Assembly (NCBI GenBank): GCA_910577405.1
Contig: CAJTMG010000018.1
Span: 1 to 64,000, forward strand
DNA from: an uncultured Oscillibacter sp.
GTDB taxonomy: Bacteria > Bacillota > Clostridia > Oscillospirales > Oscillospiraceae
Length of the DNA: 64,000 nt
Reading direction: 5' to 3'
The notes beneath the pieces are model-generated. The model saw only the letters and a program-made list of their open reading frames with translations. It was not told the DNA's origin and searched no databases. The position numbers were made by a program, and so were the translations under genes. Within the stretch, counting starts at the first letter, position 1. The number at the start of each line of letters is the position of its first letter. Below are positions 43,699 through 53,444 of this stretch, in pieces.

Positions 43699-45024
43699 AT
43701 GGAACTGCCGAAATTTGTCGCCAATGTGCTGAAGCATCTGGAAGAGGCGGGGCATGAAGCCTGGTGTGTAGGCGGCTGCGTGCGGGACAGTCTTATGGGG
43801 CGGGAGCCGGGGGACTGGGACGTGACCACCAGCGCCCTGCCGGAGGAGACCATGGCTATATTCAAGGGCCGGGCCTTTCCCACGGGACTGCGGCACGGGA
43901 CCGTTACCGTCCGGAGCGGGGCGGATACTTCAGTGGAGGTCACGACCTACCGGGTGGACGGCGTTTACCGGGACCACAGGCGGCCGGAATCGGTGTCCTT
44001 CACCCGTTCTCTGGAGGAGGACCTGGCCCGGAGAGACTTTACAGTAAACGCCATGGCCTTCAATATACAGGGGGAGCTCCGGGACCCCTTCGGCGGGCGG
44101 CAGGATCTGACGGACGGGGTTCTGCGGTGCGTGGGGGACCCGGACCGGCGTTTTCAGGAGGACGCTCTGCGGATTCTCCGGGGAATGCGTTTTGCGGCCG
44201 TCCTGGGGCTGGATGAGGAATACGAGACAGACTGCGCCATGGACCGGAACGCGGGGCTTTTGCGGGACATTGCGCCGGAACGGATACAAATTGAACTGAC
44301 AAAGCTGCTCTGCGGCAAAAACGCGGGCTGGGTTCTGGAAAACCATCCGCAGATTGTCGGGGTCTTCTGGCCTGAGATTCTGCCTATGATCGACTTTGAC
44401 CAGCGGAACGTCCACCACTGCCACGACGTTTGGCGGCACAGTCTTGCGGCCTTGATGAACACGCCGCCCTTCCCGGAACTGCGGACCGCCGCCCTTCTGC
44501 ACGACATCGGCAAACCCGCCAGCTTCACCCTGGACGAAAACGGCGTGGGGCATTTCTACGGCCATGGGAAAGTCAGCACAGCCCTTGCGGACGATATGCT
44601 GCGGCGGCTGAAATTCTCCAATGCTTTCCGGGAACGGACCGTGCGGCTGATCGAGTGGCACGACCGGGAAATTCCAAGAACAGACAAGGGCGTCCGGCGT
44701 GCGCTGCGGGCGTTGGGGGAGGAAGAACTGCGCCTGCTGCTGGATCTGAAACGGGCGGATAATCTGGCGCAGGCGTCGGCGTACCATGGGCGTCAGGCGG
44801 AGATTCAGCTTGCGGAGGAAATCCTGGACCGCCTGATAGAGGAAGACGCCTGTTTTTCCCTGAAGCAATTGGCGGTGAATGGGGAGGACCTGAAAGCGCT
44901 GGGATTGAAGGGTCCCGCTATAGGACGGGCGTTAGAGCGTCTGCTGAACCTGGTGGTCGACGGCGGTCTGCTCAATGAACGGGATGTTCTCTTGGAGGCT
45001 TTACAGAAAAAAGAATCGGGCTGA
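43699..45024 (+). CDS. cca: CCA tRNA nucleotidyltransferase
   Basis: A 441-residue class II CCA-adding enzyme. The polymerase motif is GGCVRDSLMG with DWDVTTSA carrying the two catalytic Asp residues. ARRDFTVNAMAFN and EDALRILRGMRFAA are the next family motifs. An HD-type region (LLHDIGKPASF) lies near residue 270 and the C-terminal body is helical. It repairs or adds the 3' CCA of tRNAs. AGGAGG precedes the ATG. A strong terminator follows. Confidence 0.95.
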   Translation: MELPKFVANVLKHLEEAGHEAWCVGGCVRDSLMGREPGDWDVTTSALPEETMAIFKGRAFPTGLRHGTVTVRSGADTSVEVTTYRVDGVYRDHRRPESVSFTRSLEEDLARRDFTVNAMAFNIQGELRDPFGGRQDLTDGVLRCVGDPDRRFQEDALRILRGMRFAAVLGLDEEYETDCAMDRNAGLLRDIAPERIQIELTKLLCGKNAGWVLENHPQIVGVFWPEILPMIDFDQRNVHHCHDVWRHSLAALMNTPPFPELRTAALLHDIGKPASFTLDENGVGHFYGHGKVSTALADDMLRRLKFSNAFRERTVRLIEWHDREIPRTDKGVRRALRALGEEELRLLLDLKRADNLAQASAYHGRQAEIQLAEEILDRLIEEDACFSLKQLAVNGEDLKALGLKGPAIGRALERLLNLVVDGGLLNERDVLLEALQKKESG

Positions 45025-45080
45025 CGGGGATTCAAAACGCTATCCGGCAGTTCCCAAACTTCCTGATTTGCGCGCAAAAT

Positions 45081-45123
45081 AAAGGACCGTCTGCCAGTTT
45101 TATCCGGTAGACGGTCCTTTTTT
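45081..45123. terminator. Bidirectional terminator between cca and the kinase operon
   Basis: AAAGGACCGTCT pairs with AGACGGTCCTTT and is followed by more T. The symmetrical ends suit both converging genes. Confidence 0.9.
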
Positions 45124-45163
45124 ATTCAAATGGCGCGATCTTCCCAAAAACGGTTTCTCTCAG

Positions 45164-47383
45164 TCAAACAGAGCGCGATAGATGCTTTTTTAACTTGCTG
45201 GCAACCACATGAATATCAATCGGTTTTGCCAGATGGTCATTCATGCCGCAGGCCAGGCACCTTTGGATATCCTCCGAAAACGCGTCGGCAGTCATGGCGA
45301 TGATTGGAAGATCCGCGTCCGCCCGCTCCAGACCCCGGATGGCCGCGGTCGCCTCATACCCGTCCATAACCGGCATCCGCACATCCATAATAATCGCGTC
45401 ATAGTACCCCACCGGAGATTTCCTGAATTTCCCCAAACAGATCTCCCCGTTTTCAGCCCAGTCCAATTCCAGTTCAAGGGCGGAGAGCAGTTCTCTTGCT
45501 ACTTCCCAGTTAAGCTCGTTGTCCTCCGCCAATAGAATGTGCTTTCCTTTCAGCGACATATCGCCCGTTCTTTCAGTGTCTTCTGCCTGCGATTTGGCGC
45601 CATCGCTTACAGCCGCCCTTTCCAGATCAAGCACGACATGGAACTCGCTGCCCTGGCCCTGTTCGCTGCGGACGGAAATCGTTCCATCCATGGCGTCCAC
45701 AATACACTTGGTGATTGTCATGCCCAGCCCGGAGCCTTCGGTCTTCCGGACCCGGGTGTTATCCTCCCGGCTGAAGGACTCAAATATGACCTTCTGATAC
45801 TCCTTCGACATACCAATGCCCGTATCGCTCACCAGAAAATGGGTGCGGACCCGGGAGGTGTTCTCCGGCAGCGCTTCCTGATACACGATCATCTGAACGG
45901 CGCCCTTCTCCGGGGTGAATTTGACGGCGTTCCCCAGCAGATTGATCAGCACCTGATTCAGCCGCACGCCGTCGCAATACACATTGTCCGAAAGAATCTC
46001 CCGGGCGGACACAATGAACTGCTGATTTTTCGCCGCAACCTGGGGCTGCATGATATTAACAATATTTTCCATCGCCTCTTTCAGCGATATCGGTTCTACA
46101 TTCAGGGTCATTTTGCCGCTTTCTATCTTGGAGATATCCAGCACGTCGTTAATCAGCCCCAGCAAATGCCTGCTGGACAGCGCAATCTTACTCAAGTAAT
46201 CCTGCACCTGCTCCGGGTTGCCAATATTATCCAGGGCCAAGGAGGTCATACCAATAATAGCATTCATGGGTGTGCGGATATCATGGCTCATGCTGGACAG
46301 AAAATCCTGTTTTGCCATGTTCGCCTGTTCCGCCTCTTTCTGCGCCTGTTCTGCCTCTTTCTGCGCCTGTTCTGCGGTTTTCCGTGCCGCGTCCATCTCT
46401 GCGTTCATACATTTCAATTCAGATACCTGGCCCCTGAACAGTTTTAGGTACTGGAAGAAAATATAGAGGAGCATAGCGATCACTGCAAAGGAGGCGGCGT
46501 AGACAATAGCAAGCCACTGGCTCCCCATGCCTGAAATTGCCTCATCCAGGCCCTCGAAGGGGAGGACCGTTACCAGATACCACTCGCAGTAAGGGAGGCA
46601 GGTGCAGTATATATGACGGCGCGAGTCACCGATTTTCAGAATGACCGAGTAATCTTCCCCGGCGTTCATGGCGGTTTTCAGCTGTTCGATGCAGGCGGCC
46701 GCATCCATATCCTGCCCATCAATGATGCTGGCAAGCCGGTCAAAATAATTTTCGTAGGCATCCCCCTCGCTTCCGACGACATAGCTGCCATCCTTCCGGA
46801 TCACAAAGGAATAGCTCAGCGACTCGTCCGAATCCAGGAACAAGACCTCGTTCATATATTTAGTGGAGAGTCCCACCACCAGCGCAAGGCTTCCGCTGCC
46901 GTCAGACATAGGGTATTCGCAGGGGACGCCGAAGAGAATCACGCCATCGCCGCTGCTTCCGACTGCGGAGGCTGCTTTGCGCTCCCCGTTCCGAAGGCTC
47001 TCCAAAAAAGGCCCCGGGTGGTTGAGTTCCACAGGATCGCCGAAAATCATCTCAATTTCACCATCGGGCGAATACAGGGCGGCGCACAAAAAATGCCTTG
47101 CTCTCGCGCCGTATTCGATCTCCTCTTTTGTGCCATAACCGGAATCCCCTGCCGCAATGTGCGCGATGGACTCCGCCATGGTCAGACGGAGCTCAATAAT
47201 CGTCTCAAAATGCAGCGATACCTGCTCGTTCATTCCGGACATATACTCGGTGCCGATTCCTTCGATTGTTTTTTCGCTCATTTTATGAATGGAGCGTCCA
47301 AGAAGGGAAAACACGGAAATCGTGAGACAAATAATCACCGCGATGCTGATTTTCAAAGAACGCGGCAAAGTCTTGTTTTTCAT
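45164..47383 (-). CDS. Hybrid sensor histidine kinase with receiver domain
   Basis: A 739-residue membrane kinase. A membrane span lies at about 10-30, an extracellular Cache-like sensor follows to about 285, and a second span at about 295-315. A coiled coil contains a 21-base tandem repeat giving AEQAQKE twice. The kinase core has the phospho-His in SSMSHDIRTPMN (near 364), the N box NLLGNAVKF, and G boxes DTGIGM and GSGLGM. A receiver domain closes the protein, with the phospho-Asp in IMDVRMPVMDG (near 669) and Lys in HLAKP. There is no DNA-binding output. It lies 65 bases downstream of a second hybrid kinase. Confidence 0.93.
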   Translation of the reverse strand: MKNKTLPRSLKISIAVIICLTISVFSLLGRSIHKMSEKTIEGIGTEYMSGMNEQVSLHFETIIELRLTMAESIAHIAAGDSGYGTKEEIEYGARARHFLCAALYSPDGEIEMIFGDPVELNHPGPFLESLRNGERKAASAVGSSGDGVILFGVPCEYPMSDGSGSLALVVGLSTKYMNEVLFLDSDESLSYSFVIRKDGSYVVGSEGDAYENYFDRLASIIDGQDMDAAACIEQLKTAMNAGEDYSVILKIGDSRRHIYCTCLPYCEWYLVTVLPFEGLDEAISGMGSQWLAIVYAASFAVIAMLLYIFFQYLKLFRGQVSELKCMNAEMDAARKTAEQAQKEAEQAQKEAEQANMAKQDFLSSMSHDIRTPMNAIIGMTSLALDNIGNPEQVQDYLSKIALSSRHLLGLINDVLDISKIESGKMTLNVEPISLKEAMENIVNIMQPQVAAKNQQFIVSAREILSDNVYCDGVRLNQVLINLLGNAVKFTPEKGAVQMIVYQEALPENTSRVRTHFLVSDTGIGMSKEYQKVIFESFSREDNTRVRKTEGSGLGMTITKCIVDAMDGTISVRSEQGQGSEFHVVLDLERAAVSDGAKSQAEDTERTGDMSLKGKHILLAEDNELNWEVARELLSALELELDWAENGEICLGKFRKSPVGYYDAIIMDVRMPVMDGYEATAAIRGLERADADLPIIAMTADAFSEDIQRCLACGMNDHLAKPIDIHVVASKLKKHLSRSV

Positions 47384-47448
47384 ACTTTTTTATCTCCACA
47401 GTTTTTCAGTATTAAAAATTGTCTGGTTCTCATACGTCTGCGGCTCCG

Positions 47449-49629
47449 TCACCGTTTCAGCCGGCACATAACCTGAAACATTCTGCGGATATCCACCGGC
47501 TTTGCCAAATGGGAATTCATCCCGGCGTCCCTTGACAGCGCGACGTCCTCTTCAAACGCGTTTGCCGACAGCGCGATGATGGGAACAGATTTCGCGTCCG
47601 CCCGGTCCAGGCTGCGAATCACCCGGGCCGCCTCATACCCGCTCATAACCGGCATCATCAAATCCATCAAAATGCAGTCAAACGAACCCAGGGCGGATAC
47701 TTCAAACGCGTCTACGGCGGCTTTCCCGTTATTTGCAGTTGTGACCTCCGCGCCCGCTTCCCTGAGAATGTATTCTACGATCTCACAGTTGATCTGGTTG
47801 TCCTCCGCCAGAAGAACATTCATCCCGGCAACGCTGTTCTGTACATCCAGCTCCTCATCCTCAGACTGGCCGCTTTGTGTTTCGTCCACCCGGATGGGCA
47901 GGATAATCTGAACCACGCTCCCCATGCCCAGCCGGCTGTTGATCGTGACTGTTCCCCGCATCTGGTCCACCAATTTTTTTACGATGGACATACCAAGTCC
48001 GGCGCCGTTGTAATTGGTCCTCGCGTCCGGATGCTCCTGGGTAAACGGCTCGAAAATATGTGATTTGAAGTCTTCCCCGATGCCGATTCCGGTGTCTTCG
48101 ATCAAAAAACGACAGCTTGCGGTCCCATTGCGGAAAGCGGTTTCCTCTGCCCGGACGAATACAGAGCCATGAGGCCGGTTATATTTGAGCGCGTTGTCAA
48201 TGACACTCATCAGAATCTTCCTTAAGTAAAGCGGGTTTCCGATCACCCTTCTGTGCCGCAGGCCGGACATCTCCAGCTCCAGCAGAACGGACTGATCCTC
48301 CGCCTGGGGGGACAAAACCGTAATGCAGTCTTCCAGCACGGCGCAGAGGTCATAGGGCTCCTCCACCGACGCTGGCCGCCCGCTCTCCAGCCTGCTCACC
48401 TGAAGGACGTCGTTCACCAGAGACAGCAGATGCTCCGCCGATACACGGATTTTCTTCCAGCAGTCCCTCTGCCGTTCTGGATCGTCCTGACTTTTTTCCA
48501 GGATGGTCAGCATTCCGAGAATCCCGTTGATGGGCGTGCGGAGATCATGGGACATATGGGAGAGAAACTCGCTTTTTGCCGAATTCGCCTGTCTCACCCG
48601 CTCCAGAAGATCCATGATGGACTGTTCCTGTTTTTTCCTTGTCACCATGGTTTCTGTGATGTCCTGATGGTATCCGTTCAGGCACTCGCCCGGCTTTTGA
48701 AAGGTCTTGTCCGGCACGCCGCCGCAGCGAACATAGATTTTCCCCAGCTTTGGATGACTCCATGGGTAGATCACCTCGGACCGTCCGGTTTTCAGAATTT
48801 CCTGTACAGATTCCTGAACCATTGCCACATAGTCCGGCTCGATGCGCTCAAACCAATGCTGGTAGCACGCCTCCGGCCCGATATCATCCGACACGCCCAG
48901 AAGAATCCGCATAGTCCGGTCCGCGTACATCCTTGGCGGGCAGTTCTCCTCCAGCTCAATGGTCCAGATGCCGGTCCTGGCGCCCTCCAGAATGCCCTCC
49001 AGACTCTGTCTCCCCTCCAGATAGCTCCGCTTTTGCAGCTCCCGGAACAGATTGCGCCGCTTCAGGGAAGACACGATAAAATACGCCGCTGTCTGGAGCA
49101 TATTCGACGCGTATGCCAGCGATTTCACAGGAGGATTGTCCACGCCATAAAAGCCGATGATCTTTTTCCCGTCATACAGAGGGACCACCACAAGAGAATG
49201 AATGCCCTGACGCTTCAGATTCTCGTACTGAAGCGGCTCTGACTCCCGGATGCTCTCTATATCCTCAATGACGATATGCCCGCCGACGCTGAAATTCCGA
49301 TACCAGCCGGCGCACACCTCCGGAGGAACGTTTTGAAGATTTTCCTGTTCCGGCTCTACCCCGTCCGCCACCCACTCATAGGTATTATCATCGCCGCCGG
49401 ACTTGTTCTGCTCAAAAATATAGGTCCGCTCTCCGTTCAGCGCCTTTCCCAGATGCTCCAGCAGCACCCCAAGGGATTGATCCGGCGTCTCCTCCAGCAA
49501 AGCCACGCGAAGGCCCTCGTTAATGATTGCCTCCAGGTTTTGCACGCTCCGCATACCGCTGTGCTGCTCGTGGGTCTCCGTGAGCGGAATATCTTCTCCG
49601 TCCAGTAAAAGATCCCCTGTGTAATCCAT
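47449..49629 (-). CDS. Soluble hybrid sensor histidine kinase (GAF, PAS, receiver)
   Basis: A 726-residue cytosolic kinase without membrane spans. A GAF-like domain covers about 30-190 (GIHSLVVVPLYDGKKIIGFYGVDN), and a PAS-like region about 210-330. The kinase core has FLSHMSHDLRTPING (near 358), NALKYN, DTGIGIG and GAGLGMSI. The receiver ends with ILMDLMMPVMSG (near 655) and HLAKP. It shares its receiver end (GMNSHLAKPVDI) with the next kinase, so the two are paralogues. ATG 49629 follows GGAGGG. It diverges from the chemoreceptor at 49889. Confidence 0.93.
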   Translation of the reverse strand: MDYTGDLLLDGEDIPLTETHEQHSGMRSVQNLEAIINEGLRVALLEETPDQSLGVLLEHLGKALNGERTYIFEQNKSGGDDNTYEWVADGVEPEQENLQNVPPEVCAGWYRNFSVGGHIVIEDIESIRESEPLQYENLKRQGIHSLVVVPLYDGKKIIGFYGVDNPPVKSLAYASNMLQTAAYFIVSSLKRRNLFRELQKRSYLEGRQSLEGILEGARTGIWTIELEENCPPRMYADRTMRILLGVSDDIGPEACYQHWFERIEPDYVAMVQESVQEILKTGRSEVIYPWSHPKLGKIYVRCGGVPDKTFQKPGECLNGYHQDITETMVTRKKQEQSIMDLLERVRQANSAKSEFLSHMSHDLRTPINGILGMLTILEKSQDDPERQRDCWKKIRVSAEHLLSLVNDVLQVSRLESGRPASVEEPYDLCAVLEDCITVLSPQAEDQSVLLELEMSGLRHRRVIGNPLYLRKILMSVIDNALKYNRPHGSVFVRAEETAFRNGTASCRFLIEDTGIGIGEDFKSHIFEPFTQEHPDARTNYNGAGLGMSIVKKLVDQMRGTVTINSRLGMGSVVQIILPIRVDETQSGQSEDEELDVQNSVAGMNVLLAEDNQINCEIVEYILREAGAEVTTANNGKAAVDAFEVSALGSFDCILMDLMMPVMSGYEAARVIRSLDRADAKSVPIIALSANAFEEDVALSRDAGMNSHLAKPVDIRRMFQVMCRLKR

Positions 49630-49888
49630 ATGCCTGCCCTCCGCTGCAAAAGTTAAAAAGTCTTTGCCATAATACCATATGCGCCCAATTCCGTCAATAA
49701 TAAGAAACAAAAGTTATGTACGGCGGCGTGAATAAAAAATGCTTCCCATAGCAGGCAATTTATGTTATAGTAATCACAAAGTCTATCCGCCGTCAGCCCG
49801 GGCACAGCGAGCAGTCCTGACTGATGGCGCGAGCGGCTTTTCTTGCAGCCCATTGACGAAAAACATCCAGAAAAGGAGCGACAGGATC

Positions 49889-51928
49889 ATGACGGGAAAG
49901 CGAGCGCACGCCTTAGCAGGACAAGGGAGAAAAATGAGTCTGAACAGGCGGATATTGCGCAATACCATACTTAATATTCTGGTTTTGGTAATCATATGCT
50001 GCGTAATTATGGCCATGTCCCTACAGTCGCTGGCTAACAGTATATTGTTGGACAGCCTTCAGCCCATGGCCCGGCAGTCAGCCAAGACAGTGGAGGCCAA
50101 TCTCCATATGCTGGCCGACCGCATGATGACCATTGCCAGCGATCCCCGGATGAATACAGTAACCGTTCCCGGCCTGGACGAAGCGCAGACACCCCGCCCG
50201 GACGCCGCCGCAACCAGCGCAAACCGATTGGCTGTGCTGGAGGAGGCCGCGGAGGTCTATGAGCTTTATACCATTGCCCTGTATGACCTGGACGGGCGTC
50301 TGGTGCAGCGGACCGGCAGCGCCCCGGAAAATCTGGAAGGCAGTTTTTTCGACCTTTTGAAGGAAACAGACAACCTGACCATTGATTCCTCCACGATTTT
50401 CCAGGACAAGCTGGGCGTTATAATGGGAATGCCGGTGAAGGAAAACGGTGAGACTTCCCTTTATGTAATGGGCGTCTATAAATATGACCTGCTGAACGAT
50501 GTAATCAGCAGCATCAATTTGGGCAGAAGCGGCATGGCCTATATGGTCAGTCAGGAGGGCGCCGTCACTGGCCATCCCGACCAGTCTCTGGTTCTCAATC
50601 GCAGTTCGCTGGTTCAGCTCAGCGGCGGCAATGCGGATGCGGTGGAACGGGTGACCACCGGAGAGACGGGAGCTGTGGAATTTTCCATCAACGGCGAAAA
50701 GATGCTGGTGGCCTTCTCACCCATCCGGGGGGTTCAGTGGTCGCTGGTCATTCAGATCCCCAAGTCGGATTACAGCCACTTTATCAACGGGGCTATGATG
50801 ATCTCCATCGTCGCCGCCCTGTCTGGCCTTTTGGTTTCTGTGCTGCTGATTCTGCGGTTCGCCCGTTCCATCTCCTGCCCGGTGAAGCAGGTGACAGAAC
50901 GGATGGTGGCCCTTTCCAACGGGGATCTGCATACAGAGGTGCTCTCCGTCGGCACCGGAGATGAACTGGAGGTTATGACACAGACCCTGGACGACACGTT
51001 GGAGAGCGTAAACCGGTACATATCCGATATCCAGCAGGTATTGACCCGTATCGCGGATGGTGATCTGCGTACCGGTCCCCAGGTGGAGTATAAGGGGGAT
51101 TTTGCGCTGATCCGCAGCAGCCTGCACACAATCACCCATTCCATGAACGAAACCCTTCTTGGATTCCGCGCTGCCGCAGATCGGCTTACCACAATGGCAG
51201 AGCAGCTGAGCGGCCAGTCTGCACAACTGCACCAAGCGTCCCTGAAGCAGAATCAGTCCGCCGGGGAGCTGGTCCGCGAGGTGGGCCGCGTAAAAGACCG
51301 GCTGGACAATGTGGCGGACAGCAGCGGTCAGACCCGTTCCCAGACAGAGGAGATCGCCCGCCGCATTCAAAACGCCAATGACCAGATGGCCGCCTTGTCC
51401 TCCGCTATGGATGACATCAGCGCCAACGCACAGCAGATTACCAAAATCGCAAAGGACATTGAGGATATCGCCTTCCAGACCAATATCCTCTCCCTCAACG
51501 CCTCTGTGGAAGCGGCCCGGGCTGGAGCTTCCGGAAAGGGCTTCGCGGTTGTGGCCAATGAGGTAAAGCAGCTGGCGGCAAAAAGCGCTGAGGCCGCACA
51601 GAGAGCAACTGCTATGGTCAACAATACAAAGGCAATCATTCAGACCGGCGTGGTGCTGACCGCAGATACTGCCGGCTCCCTCCAGGCGATTTCCGACGTT
51701 TCCACACAGATCAGCGCCATCTCCGATCAGCTGGCGGCGGCGGTGCAGGGACAGGCGCTCGCCCTGACCGCAATGGAAGAACGGATTGCCTCCATCTCCG
51801 CAATCGCAGACCGCAACCTGCAAAACGCCGGTGAAACGGAGCAGTCCAGCGGCTCTCTGGCCAAAGAAGCCGAGGCGCTTCAAGCCCAGGTGCAGAAATT
51901 TATTTTAAAGGAGAAGTGCGACAGATGA
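49889..51928 (+). CDS. Methyl-accepting chemotaxis protein
   Basis: A 679-residue chemoreceptor. Membrane spans lie at about 25-45 and 300-325, with an extracellular dCache-like sensor between them (SGMAYMVSQEGAVTGHPDQ). A HAMP region follows, then the signalling hairpin with its highly conserved tip IAFQTNILSLNASVEAARAG near residue 527. It is complete, unlike the receptor relic at 16895. ATG 49889 follows AAAGGAG at ten bases. Its TGA overlaps the ATG of the FMN-binding lipoprotein gene, so both are made together. The ligand is unknown. No cheA or cheW lies in the window. Confidence 0.95.
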   Translation: MTGKRAHALAGQGRKMSLNRRILRNTILNILVLVIICCVIMAMSLQSLANSILLDSLQPMARQSAKTVEANLHMLADRMMTIASDPRMNTVTVPGLDEAQTPRPDAAATSANRLAVLEEAAEVYELYTIALYDLDGRLVQRTGSAPENLEGSFFDLLKETDNLTIDSSTIFQDKLGVIMGMPVKENGETSLYVMGVYKYDLLNDVISSINLGRSGMAYMVSQEGAVTGHPDQSLVLNRSSLVQLSGGNADAVERVTTGETGAVEFSINGEKMLVAFSPIRGVQWSLVIQIPKSDYSHFINGAMMISIVAALSGLLVSVLLILRFARSISCPVKQVTERMVALSNGDLHTEVLSVGTGDELEVMTQTLDDTLESVNRYISDIQQVLTRIADGDLRTGPQVEYKGDFALIRSSLHTITHSMNETLLGFRAAADRLTTMAEQLSGQSAQLHQASLKQNQSAGELVREVGRVKDRLDNVADSSGQTRSQTEEIARRIQNANDQMAALSSAMDDISANAQQITKIAKDIEDIAFQTNILSLNASVEAARAGASGKGFAVVANEVKQLAAKSAEAAQRATAMVNNTKAIIQTGVVLTADTAGSLQAISDVSTQISAISDQLAAAVQGQALALTAMEERIASISAIADRNLQNAGETEQSSGSLAKEAEALQAQVQKFILKEKCDR

Positions 51929-52368
51929 AACGGATGATTGCCATACTTTTCAGCCTGCTTCTGATGGCGCCCCTGCTGACAGCCTGCGGAAATCAAAATG
52001 GGTTCCAGGATGGATATTATACCGCCCAGGCAGCAGAATTCAGCCACGGTTGGAGAGAATATATTACGATTCTGGTAAAGGGCGGAAGCATCGTCTCTGT
52101 GGAGTATAACGCGGAAAACGCCAGCGGGTTTATCAAAAGCTGGGACAACTCTTATATGCAGACCATGCTCCATACCAACGGGACCTATCCCAATGAGTAT
52201 ACCAGATATTACGCAAAGCAGCTTCTGGAACAACAAGGCGAGGGCAGTATTGACGCAGTCACCGGGGCGTCCTCTTCCCATGCCTCCTTTCAGATTCTGG
52301 CCCAGGCTGTCCTGGAACAGGCCCGGAAGGGAGATTCCAGTATCGTGATTGCGGATACAGCCCATTGA
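51925..52368 (+). CDS. FMN-binding domain lipoprotein
   Basis: A 147-residue lipoprotein. The signal peptide ends in the lipobox LLTACG (Cys near residue 21). The rest is an FMN_bind domain like that of RnfG/NqrC and fumarate reductase-like proteins, with VKGGSIVSVEYNAENASGF near the start and DAVTGASSSHASF, in which the second Thr/Ser of the TGAS motif would carry covalent FMN. ATG 51925 overlaps the chemoreceptor stop by four bases. It may pass electrons at the cell surface or sense redox together with the receptor. The pairing with a chemoreceptor is unusual. Confidence 0.88.
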   Translation: MKRMIAILFSLLLMAPLLTACGNQNGFQDGYYTAQAAEFSHGWREYITILVKGGSIVSVEYNAENASGFIKSWDNSYMQTMLHTNGTYPNEYTRYYAKQLLEQQGEGSIDAVTGASSSHASFQILAQAVLEQARKGDSSIVIADTAH

Positions 52369-52786
52369 GAACCGCTGAATTGATATAAAGCTCTCTATGG
52401 CCGGTTTGACTGTCCTTGTAACCGTGCGGCCTATGGGAAAGCTGCCGGGATAAGCAATTGTTTGGTATATAATAGATAATGCAGGCTTTCTGTCCTGATT
52501 GAGACAGACGGCCTGCATTATGAAATAGATCCTTATGCCTGCAAGAAGCTCTCGGAAAAGTGGTTTGAGGCGCTGTCCGGCAAATAAAACACCAGGGTCC
52601 TGCAAGCGGACGTGGCTGAGATCACCGGAAAGGCGGCGAGAGTGACCAGGGCCAAGAAGATGCAGGCAGACTATATGTAAACCGCTTTTTATATCCTTTT
52701 TGTATATTGATCTGATTATATAGCTTTCTGTATATTGCTGCTTCGCCCGCACAGCAGCAGGGAAATGCAAAAAATATCTCTGAATC
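52369..52786. other. Gene-free gap with fragments and a strong stem-loop
   Basis: About 420 bases between the lipoprotein and the bofA 3' end. It contains the stem-loop at 52478-52519. After it, two short open stretches in neighbouring frames end at 52587 (GLHYEIDPYACKKLSEKWFEAL) and 52680 (ADVAEITGKAARVTRAKKMQ). They look like pieces of one decayed gene that I cannot name. Confidence 0.45.
52478..52519. repeat. Strong two-part stem-loop
   Basis: AATGCAGGC pairs with GCCTGCATT, and inside it TCTGTC pairs with GACAGA, with a two-base bulge on each side and an eight-base loop. TATATAATAGA precedes it. It has the form of a structured RNA or element end, with no good T run after it. Confidence 0.7.
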
Positions 52787-53050
52787 TCATATGATCCATT
52801 GGGTCAGGAGGAGAAGGATAAAGCCCGGGAGTCCCAGGATGCCGATCACAAGGGCGTTCCAGAGATTGAGGCCCAGCGAAAACCCGGCGGCGGCTGGCAG
52901 AAGACTGAATGCCCAGAGCGCCAGAAAACCCAGGAGCGTATTGACCAGGAGCTTCAGCGCCAGTTTGAGAGGGGCGCTGAAGACCCGGAGGAGTGCGATG
53001 ATAAAAAAGCCAGCCAGAAGCGCGGCAATGATTTTCTGATTCAGGTCCAT
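52787..53050 (-). CDS. bofA: Pro-sigma-K processing inhibitor BofA family protein
   Basis: An 87-residue membrane protein with two to three spans. The C-terminus has LGLNLWNALVIGILGLPGFILLLL, the family signature, cited here in two parts: NALVIGILGLPG is the core. In Bacillus, BofA holds back SpoIVFB in the forespore membrane until sigma-K is needed. Its presence next to a YaaL-type gene matches the usual arrangement in spore-formers and suggests that the organism makes endospores. It overlaps the yaaL gene by ten bases. Confidence 0.85.
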   Translation of the reverse strand: MDLNQKIIAALLAGFFIIALLRVFSAPLKLALKLLVNTLLGFLALWAFSLLPAAAGFSLGLNLWNALVIGILGLPGFILLLLTQWII

Positions 53051-53337
53051 GCGGCGTCCTCAAGGGAAACAGCGGCGATGACCTCCGGGGCCTTCCGGGT
53101 TCTTTTCGCGGTCTGTTCAGCGCCGGCGCGTTCCTTGATGGCCCGAAGAAGATAGTTGCAGCGGGCTTTCACGGCGCTGATCTGATAGATGCAGGATTCT
53201 ACCAGTTCCGGGTCCACGGCTTGGTCAAACTGGCGGTAGGCAAGGGAAAGCTCGCCCTGGGCCTGCTGAAGTTCGTCTTTCAGGGCGGAGAGCTCCGGGT
53301 TTTGATTGGTCTTCCGGGAGAAAAGAACGGTTTTCAT
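53041..53337 (-). CDS. YaaL family protein (DUF2508)
   Basis: A 98-residue soluble helical protein. The segment ALKDELQQAQGELSLAYRQFDQAVDPELVE is typical of DUF2508 and has a likely coiled coil, followed by VESCIYQISAVKARCNYLLRAIKE. In Firmicutes this gene commonly lies directly before bofA. Function is unknown; a sporulation link is inferred from position only. It diverges from tadA. Confidence 0.82.
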   Translation of the reverse strand: MKTVLFSRKTNQNPELSALKDELQQAQGELSLAYRQFDQAVDPELVESCIYQISAVKARCNYLLRAIKERAGAEQTAKRTRKAPEVIAAVSLEDAAWT

Positions 53338-53444
53338 AATGTCCCTCCTGCTTTCGTCAAGCGTCTTTTCGGTGAATGGTTTGTCTCTATCAATTTATGG
53401 GAAGTCTGGACAAATATTCCGAGTTTCATACAGGAGGAATGGAA

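Noticed and set aside
46320..46390. Tandem repeat in the kinase gene as a CRISPR or regulatory repeat
   Set aside because: It is an in-frame 21-base repeat that encodes part of a coiled coil. No CRISPR array was seen anywhere in the window.
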